Source: Ophiocordyceps camponoti-saundersi (nom. inval.) (Eukaryota; Ascomycota; Sordariomycetes; Hypocreales; Ophiocordycipitaceae). From it: a DNA stretch of 64,000 nt. The DNA is taken from NCBI GenBank assembly GCA_003339415.1, contig PDHQ01000117.1, positions 38,404 to 102,403 of the forward strand, written 5' to 3'. The stretch's first letter is position 1, and every line of letters begins with the position of its first letter. Below the pieces are notes generated by a model that saw nothing but the letters and a program-made list of their open reading frames with translations, was not told where the DNA came from and ran no database searches. The position numbers and the translations under genes were made by a program. Of this stretch, positions 55,401-64,000 are shown in pieces.

Positions 55401-58400
55401 TATAGCTTATATTAGAGAAATTCCGCTCCCCTTAGAGCTATAGAAAAGAGAGGAAACTACGGCCGTAATAGCTAAGGAAATATTATTAATTAACGGAGTT
55501 AGAGTAAAAAGGGCGCCTCCCTAAACCCTCTTAAACTCCGCTATTTATTTAATAATTACCTATATAAAGACTAAAATATCCCCTAAAATAATTTTACTAA
55601 TACTCGCCTTAGCTTTTAATAAGGTAAAAAGTACGGTAAACTTTTAAATTTAAGTTTACTACGATTTAGAGTAAAGCTATATTCTAAGTAAAAAATTTTC
55701 GCGGTTACGATTAACTTATATAATATTACCCTCCCCCTTAAAGCTACTCTAGGCGCGGCTTAAGGCTATTATTATAAGGTAATAAAAAAAGCGGAGTCCG
55801 CTTATAATATAAAAATAAAAAATCTATATCCGCGTTATTATAAGCGCGGGATCCGTAGAATATATAAAAGTTATTTACTTAGCATATTTTAGCTAAAAGC
55901 GTAGCGCCTTAAATAAGTTTTTTAATATATATTTATTAGCTAGGAAGAACCTTTATATTATAAGGCTTAAGAATAAGTTCTTAAGTATTTTTTTATTTAA
56001 GTTTTATAATCTCTTTTTATATTATAAGTTTCTAGCTTTTATTAAAGTTAGGAAGCTTAATAGCTTTATAATAAGTAGTTAAAGTATAGCTTATATTATA
56101 GCTTAAAAGTATATTAAGTAAATAATAATATTAGTATTATAAATAAAGATTCTAAGCTAAAGAGAGAAGAGAGAAAAAGAGGAAAAACTCTCGTAAGCGG
56201 AATCTTAGTAAAATAGATAAAGGCACGTGCTAGTAAGGATAAAAAAGGGTATAGAAATCTGCTTAAAAATCCTAGTAATTTCTAGGTAAATAAACGGTTA
56301 TATTTCTTAGTAATTTCCCTTAAGGTTTTTCTAAGTAATTTTATAATAAGGATTTCTAAGGTTACGTAAGGTTTTATTAGAAATCCTTAGAAATTACTAT
56401 AAAATACCTTAGGGAAATCTAAAAGGAAACTTAGCGTATAATATTACCCCTTAATAAAGGTTTTAATATACTTATTAAAACTAATAATAGCAACTATATA
56501 CCTAAGCTTTAGGGGAAATTATAATATTATCTTAGTTATTATTCTTATAATTATAATTTACGGCGGCGGCCTTAATTTAATATTAGAGATTAACTAGTAA
56601 GCTAGCGGTATTTAGAAAATAATAGTAAAATTCTTTAAAAATTATTAATATATAATAAAAGTTTTTAGCTAAATATTATATCTTATTAAAGTTATAGCCC
56701 CGCTACTAAACTTAATACTCTAACTAGCGGCGTTATTTAGTAACGCGAGATATAAAAATCTTATTAACTTTTTACTTTAGTATACCGTTAATATTTTTAA
56801 GCTTAGCTAGGGGCTTATTTTATCTAAGTAAAAGATTTATAGTAGCTTTCCGAAAATAATTAGTATAAAATAAATTTATTATCTAATAACTATTTAAAAA
56901 GTTAAGAATATAGCTATAGCCCTATTTTTTAATAATTATAAAAAGTTTAAACTATTACGCGTTAAGGCGCGTAGTTAGTATAGTAATTATAAAACCTTTA
57001 TAGCTAAGGAATACTTAATTACTAACTAAGAAATTTACTAAGCGGCGTTTCTTATTAGCTTAAGCTTTCTACTAGCTTTACGCTTTTATAGCCGTAGCTT
57101 AAGCTTATTATTATACTTTTTACGCTTAAGCGATAAGTTCGTAAGTAATAGCGATAAGGCCTAAGGCTTTTAAAATAACTAAAAAGCTAAGGGGCAAAAA
57201 GAGGTTTCGTATATCTTTACTAAAAGTAACTATAAGTAATATTATACTAATTAATATATATTATAATAAGTTATATACGAAGTTTAAAGCGGGAAGGAAC
57301 GCGCTTTAATTATCTTATTACTTACTTATATAAAACTAAAGCTTTTAGTTTAGGTATTAGTTAGTTATTTCCACGCTACTTTATATTTAGGGGTAAAGGG
57401 CGCTACTATAATAATACTTAATATTAGTTAGCTAGTTAATTTCTTAGAGAAATCTTAAGATAAATAAGCTAGCGTTATTAGTAATTTATATATTTAATAT
57501 ATTTAGGAAATAATAAAAGTATTAGAAATAGTATTCTATAAGTACCTTAGCTATATTATTTTTTTTACTAAGTAACATAGCGATAATTTTACTTAACTTA
57601 TAAATAAAGGTTTAAATATAGTTATACTTAAAGTAATTTTTTAATATTACTTTCCCGTTATAAGTAATATACTCCTAAATAGAAGTTAAAATAAGTAAAG
57701 GGTATAGTAAACTTAAGGTCTTATCTTATAGCGTTTTATTTCTCTAATATTTATAATAGTTATAGATAAACCGGCAGATATTTTACTTTATCCTAAGCTA
57801 ATAGTAGCTTTATTAGAGTATCTAAGTAATCTTATTCTATCCCCTATAAGCGAAGATAGCTAGCTTATATATATTCTAAATTAAGGCGGTGCGGAGGAAG
57901 AAACGCTACTAGCTATCTTACTCGGAGATAATAAGAAAATTACCGTAAAATCTAAAATTCTAATTCGCGTTCTCCTTTTAAATTAATTATACTAACTCCG
58001 CTCCTAATAAGATAAAGTTTTCTACTAAGCGGACTAAAGTAATTATAAGAGACGGGGTTAAGGATTTAAATTTAAGGCTATTTAAGGAAATTATAGCTAA
58101 AATCCTTTCCTTTTTCTTATAAGCTTTTACTATCGGGAGCTTAGCTATTTTCCGTAAAAGTATATCCGCGGCTATATTTAGCTAGCTAAGCTAGTATAGG
58201 AAATAAATATCGAACTAAGTAAAGAAATTAAATTATCGGACTTAATAAATAAAAAGTAGCTTTTTCGTTATAAAATAAATTAAAGCTTTATAATTTATAA
58301 TTATATTAAACTTTTAGCTAAGTAATTTTAAGTAAAAGTACTTAAAGCTTTATATAATAATAAGGAGTTTATAGTTTTAAATTAAGTAAGCACGCTTAGC

Positions 58401-61400
58401 GGGGTTTATTATTTTTAAGAAAAAGCTTATAAGCTTCTATATTTAGTCCTCTTACTATTATTAAAATATACTAATAATAATATTCTATAAAGCGTTAGTT
58501 TTAAAGTAAGTTAGGAGTTTTAGGCGGAAGAAAGTAAGTATTAAGGCTTATATAGCTAGCTTTTTTATTTTATTAAAAGCCTCCTTTTATTCTAATCTAA
58601 GCTTATAAGTAATATCTTTTTTAAGAAGGCGGTTTAAGGGCTTAGCTATAATATTTATATAATAATAGAAGATTCTAATAAAGTTATAAAATCTTATAAA
58701 TAAGCGGATAGCTTTACGGTCCCGGAGGTTTTCGAACTTTTAGTTTTAGATCGCTTATATTTTATAAGAGTTTATACTAATTCTTTAGCTTACGTATAAT
58801 ATTATATTAAGGTAATCGATTTCTATAATATTAAACTTTAATTTTTAAATATCCCTTTATAAGTTAGCTTAATATAGGCGCTAGATTACTTCTTAGTATT
58901 CCTCTTAATATTTCGCTTTTTTACTATTTAAGTAAATTAATATATTATTAGCGTATATACTTATATAGCGGTTAAGGAGGTTATAAAGCTAAGCGTTAAT
59001 AAAGTTTTAAAACTAAGTAAGCTTTACTTTAAAGCTAAATAAGAAAATAAGCTAGTAAAATATACTAAACCTTATACGGAAAGCTATAAGGTACTTAGAG
59101 TTAAAGTTAAGATATAAGCGATAAAACGCTTGAATTACGTTAATTTTTAAGAACCGCTTTACTTTTTAATAGCTAAACGCTATACTTTTTAAGGAGGGAG
59201 TAAGCGAGATTTAACTTTTTAAGTAATCGTTTATTTATCGGTAATTAATATAGAAGCGCTAAGCTATTAAATATAACTTTAGCGTAAAAAGAATAAAGGC
59301 GGCGTAAAAACTAGCGTTTAGCTTAATAAACTTAATTTTAAATAAGTAGTTAATAGTTTCCTTCTTTAATAATAAGTATTTTATAAATATTTTATAAAAA
59401 AGGGGTTTTACTAAGTTTAGGAGCTTCTTAAGTTTTAAAATAATATTATAGCTAAGTTAGGAACTAGCTAAAATATAAGCTTTCTTCTTATTAAAAAATT
59501 TTTTAAAATACGTAAAGGCCGGAGGAATTATATTATATATATAAGTAATATATTTAAATTCTTCTCCTTAAAAAAATAAGATTTCTTATTTTATATATAT
59601 ATAGCTAGCTAAGCTTAACTTTATAATTATAATTAAGTTAAGGTTATTTTCTAGTTTTACGGGGGTTATAAGTATTAATAAAGTTATCGCTTTTTACTAT
59701 ATTTAGCGGAGGTTTTATTATACTTAATAAATAAGTTACTCTTTTAAAGCTTCCTTATTTATATTATCGGTTTCTAAGTTATCTTAGGTTAAGGTTTAAG
59801 CTTACTCCTTTTTCTTTATTAGCTAAATAAAGTTATTTTTCTTCCGCGAACGCTAAAAGATCCGATATTTACGCTTATCCTAATAGAGAAAATAGTTCCG
59901 GCGCTTAGCGTCTACTTAGATAGCTAAATCTAGATTTCTAGAAAAAAGGGGCTTCTCTAATAATAGGATTAAGGGCGAGTATTTAGCGAGGGCGGGTAAG
60001 TTATTTAGCTAAACTAGTTTCTAAGCCGCGTAATTAAGTAGTAATCTCTTTTTAGCTATTTAAAATAAACCGATAAAAAGGTCCTAAATATAGTTAGTTA
60101 CTTAATAGATTTCTTAAGGAAAATACCGTTTATTAATTACTAAGGTAATAATTAAGTGCTTATAAATTATACTAGCTTAGCGGCCTTAAAAATCTATAAG
60201 GGGGATAAGATAGATAAGGATAAGTTTAGTACTAAATTACTTTATTACTTATTTTATAAAATAATAACTAATTAAGAGATAAGTATTTACTTTAATATTA
60301 TATTAGGTAAAAGTATAAAAAGTAATATTATTAACTTAAACTTAACTATTAATAGTAAATAACTCTCTTATTTTCTATCTTATACGTAATATTTTCGGAA
60401 TTATTAAAAAGCCTTATAATAGTCTTATTTTTTTCCTAAATTAAAGTTATCTAATTAAATAAAATTAGGCGGGGGTATCTAAACTTTAAAAACTCTTCTT
60501 ATTTTCTATTAGTTAAGGTAGTCCTTAGCTATATAGCTTTTCTTACTATAAGTAAAGTAAGTGCCGTTTTCCTAATAAACTTTCTTTTTATTCTCGCTTA
60601 AAAGCTAGCTTTTCTAAGTTATAATTATAGTTTTCTTTTATATAGTTAAAATAATTTTATTAACTTATTAGAATTTCTAAATAATTTTATAATAAGTAAA
60701 TTTCTTTTTCTTATAAAATATAATATTTTTTATATACTTATAAAACTCCTTATATATTATATATAAATCCTTAGCTTTTATAAAAAAGCTTATATTAAAA
60801 TTAGCGGGTAAATAATCTTAAAGCGTATACTTAATATAAGCTAAGGGGACTTAAGTTTTAGCTATAAGGTAGTCGAACTTTATAAGGAACTCTTAAATTT
60901 CCTATTAGCTATTTAGGAAATAATTTAGTTTACGGAGCCGATTTATAATTTTAGCGAACTTATTCGGGTTTTTATAAGCGGACTTTAAGTATTATATTAT
61001 CTTAGCTAATTTAGAAAAGAGGTATTTCTTTAAGTTATATTAAGTTTCTAAAAATTAGCAGGCTTTTCTTTTTAAGGTACGGAATAAAATACTTATCTTA
61101 TCTTACTTATTGCGGAAAATTATCTTATTAAATCTTATCTTATTTTTTAGGTTTATAAGGAAAGTACTAAAGTTTTCCTTTTTTCTTAAAAACTTACTTA
61201 TCTTCTTATAGCGAACTTTTACTAAATTAAAGTAAAAAGGGTTTAGCTATCTTACTAAGGTAACTAGCGTAAAGATATTTTAAGTAGCTTTCCTAATTAA
61301 AATAAACGCTTTTTTACTAATCTTAAATATTATTAATATTTCTTAATAGGTTTTTTTTATATCTAAGTCTTAATTTTTCTAAGTTAACTAATTTTAAAGT

Positions 61401-64000
61401 ATTATAATCTATACTTATAATTATATTATTTTTATATATTATTTTTATAATATAGTTATATTAATAATATTTTAAGAGGAGGTAGCTATAATTATAATCT
61501 AATCTTTTTTAGAACTTTATTTTATTATAAAGTTAAGCGTCTCTAAGGCGAGTCTCCTTAATTACCTAAAAATCTAGTTAAGGGCTCTAAATATATATTT
61601 TAAAGCTAGTTATAGTTTAGTTATATATAAGGTTTCTTCCGTCCTTTATAAGGGATATAAGAGTAAAGTATATATTTTTTAATTACTCGCTAGCGAAAAA
61701 GGAGCTTAGAATAATATTACGGCCTAAAAATACGTTAAGTAAATAATAATATTAGTACTATAAATAAAGATTCTAAGCTAAGGAGAGAAAAGAGAAAAAG
61801 AGGAAAAACTTTTATAAGCGGAATTTTAGTAAAATAGATAAGGGCACGTGCTAGTAAGGATAGAAAAGGGCATAGAAATCTGCTTAGAAATCCTAGTAAT
61901 TTCTAAATAGATAAATAGTTATATTTCTTAATAATTTCCCTTAAGGTTTTTCCGGGTAATTTTACGATAAGGATTTCCGGGGTTACGTAAGGTCTTATTA
62001 GAAATCCTTAGAAATTACCGTAAAATATCCTAAGGAAATCTAAGAGGAAACCTAGCGCGTAATAGCTTATATAGGTTTAAGTAGCGAAAATAGTAAATAT
62101 TATTACTAAATTAGTTAGGATAATCTTATCCTTATTAATAAAGCTAACTTATTAAAAAGCTAGTTTAATTACGATATTTACGCTAGGGGGTTAAGGTATT
62201 ATATATAATAAGCGTCTTATTAGTTCTATACCTTAAATTTCCTTTATTAATTAACGCGTTATTTTTACTATTATCGCTAATAAAGCTATAAATTCCTCCT
62301 TAATCTATTAAGATACTCTCTCTTTATCGAATAGATTATTATTTTTATTAAGGAAGTTATAATTAGGTATTTAAATAAGCTATAAATTATCTTTATTATA
62401 TACGGCCTCTTTTTTAATAAAGGGTAAAATACCTTACCTTATATATAGCGTTAGGTTAGGTATAAGAGGCTTAAAATCTTATTAATATTCTAGTATATAA
62501 TATCTCTTAAAATCTGCCCTTATTTTAGTATATTTTCTACCTATTTCTTACGGAGTATTAGTAGCTAATTTAGATCCCTTACTAGTAGTGTTTTTATCCT
62601 TTTCTTTTCTGCGTATAATATTACGGATTAGTTTAAACCGTATAAATTTAACCTTTTTTTTAAGGCGCGCTTTATATGTAATCTCCTCCTCCTTAGACTA
62701 TAAGTTAATAGCTTTCTAAAAGTATATATTATAAGCTCGAATTACGATACCTTTATTAGGTAGCTAGATCTTATAAATATAGCTATAAAGGCTTTTAATA
62801 TTAATAAGATTCCTTTTCTATACTCTTAAAACTATTTTTTTCGGAGCGTATAACTTTTTCTTTAGGTATTATAACGTATATAATATAACCTTATAAATAT
62901 AAGTAGCTAATATTATATTTATAAGGTAATTTAAAGGCTTTAAAGACCCTTTTAAGAGGCGATTTTTTACCCTTAATTAGTAGTAAACTTGTTATATATA
63001 CCGCTATTAATATATAAAACGGCTAAAAAAAACTTAGTAATTATAAATATAGATAGATCACCTTAGTAAATATTAAGAGAGTATGTTTAGCTTATTTAGC
63101 GAGGCTATTTTGCTAAAAATAATAAGGCGTTAAATATTATAAGGTAAAGCTATCCTTAAGCGCCTATTTCTTAATATTATCGCTATAAAATTCCTAAGCG
63201 TTATTAAACGCTATCGTAGCGATAAGGATTTCTCCGGAAAAGCTATTAATTTAACGTTTCTATCTTCGTAAAAGCTTATAAGCTTAATTCTTCGTAAATA
63301 TAGCTATTATCTAATAAAAGCGTATAAAGGTATTAACGCTATATAAAGAATAATAAACGCTACTAAATCTTATAAGTAAATACTTAATAATATCTTAGAA
63401 GATAATTATAAGGAACTTTATAAGCTTTGCTAATAAATCCCTACTAATAATAATATTAGCCTTTACCAGGGTTTAAAATTAGTCAGTCATGACTGACTAA
63501 TAACTGACTAAAGTTTAGTCATAACTAAAATACGTACTTTTTAGTCAGTTATTAGTTAGTCACTCTAGTGACTTTAGTCAGTCACTAAATAAAGTGACTA
63601 ACTGACTAAAGACTAAAGACTAAAATAACTAAAGCTTTAGTTAGCTTACGTAAGCTAATTAAATATAAAAAAAATACTAGTATATAGCTCCGATTATATA
63701 TTTTATATAACTTAAGTTTTATTTTTTAATTAGACTATTATTTAGCGAGTAAAAAAATCTTAAATATTATATATTAAAAAGAAGAAATTAAATATAATAA
63801 TAAGTTTATAGAAAATAGTAAATAAATATTATAAAATTTAATATAGCTTTAAGCCTTTATATAAGGCTTAAATATAAGTTAAAAAGTCTTTATTACTTAA
63901 AGCTTTTAAGCTTAAAATATTTAATATTATAATAATAATATATAAAAAGTTAATATAAAGAAAAAATATATTATTAGCTAGAAAAACTTATCTAATAATA

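Overview
The window comes from a filamentous ascomycete (Pezizomycotina), probably a sordariomycete and plausibly in the Hypocreales. Genes have short introns (47-94 bp) with CTRAY-type branch sites. There is a Zn(II)2Cys6 regulator, a velvet-domain protein, an ascomycete-type laccase ending in DSGL and a eukaryotic-type multidomain acetyl-CoA carboxylase. Two long blocks have almost lost CpA/TpG, which is the signature of repeat-induced point mutation (RIP). Intergenic DNA is full of TAGG/CCTA and CATA/TATG microsatellites. The genus cannot be fixed from the sequence alone.

Layout. 0-32.4 kb is gene-bearing, normal-composition DNA. In order it holds a Zn2Cys6 regulator (+), a four-exon laccase (-), a five-exon 108-residue secreted cysteine protein (+), a conserved protein of unknown function (-), an M24 Xaa-Pro aminopeptidase (-), a 179-residue velvet-only protein (+), a JLP2/CCDC25-type NFACT-R protein (+), a 1175-residue HeLo-like/pseudokinase/trypsin-like protease fusion (-), a MITE-like element, and a secreted subtilase (-). 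32.4-41.15 kb is one complete but RIP-destroyed Gypsy retrotransposon with 132-bp LTRs and a TTTAT target duplication. 41.4-49.3 kb is a housekeeping island: mitochondrial BolA3 (+) convergent with ACC1 (-). 49.3-52.3 kb is non-coding. 52.3-64 kb is a second RIP block: a Copia element on the minus strand, split by a nested Gypsy element with 350-bp LTRs and a GCTTA duplication, followed at 63.47 kb by what looks like the end of a hAT-type DNA transposon running out of the window.

How the pieces relate. The genes do not form an obvious metabolic cluster. The most unusual one is the fused gene at 21.5-25.1 kb. Simple gene finding splits it into a kinase-like and a protease-like ORF, but a good 54-bp intron joins them in frame. 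The N-terminus resembles HeLo/HET-S membrane-acting domains, followed by a kinase fold that has lost its catalytic residues and then a trypsin-like protease with an apparently complete His-Asp-Ser triad. This suggests a regulated cell-death or self/non-self recognition protein (inference). The second surprise is in the JLP2 homologue, where one Trp codon is best explained by two introns flanking a single-nucleotide exon, next to a GC-AG intron. The transposon blocks show how RIP is bounded: it stops about 35 bp inside one LTR, 240 bp from the BolA3 start codon, and appears to fade along a CATA microsatellite at 52.3 kb.
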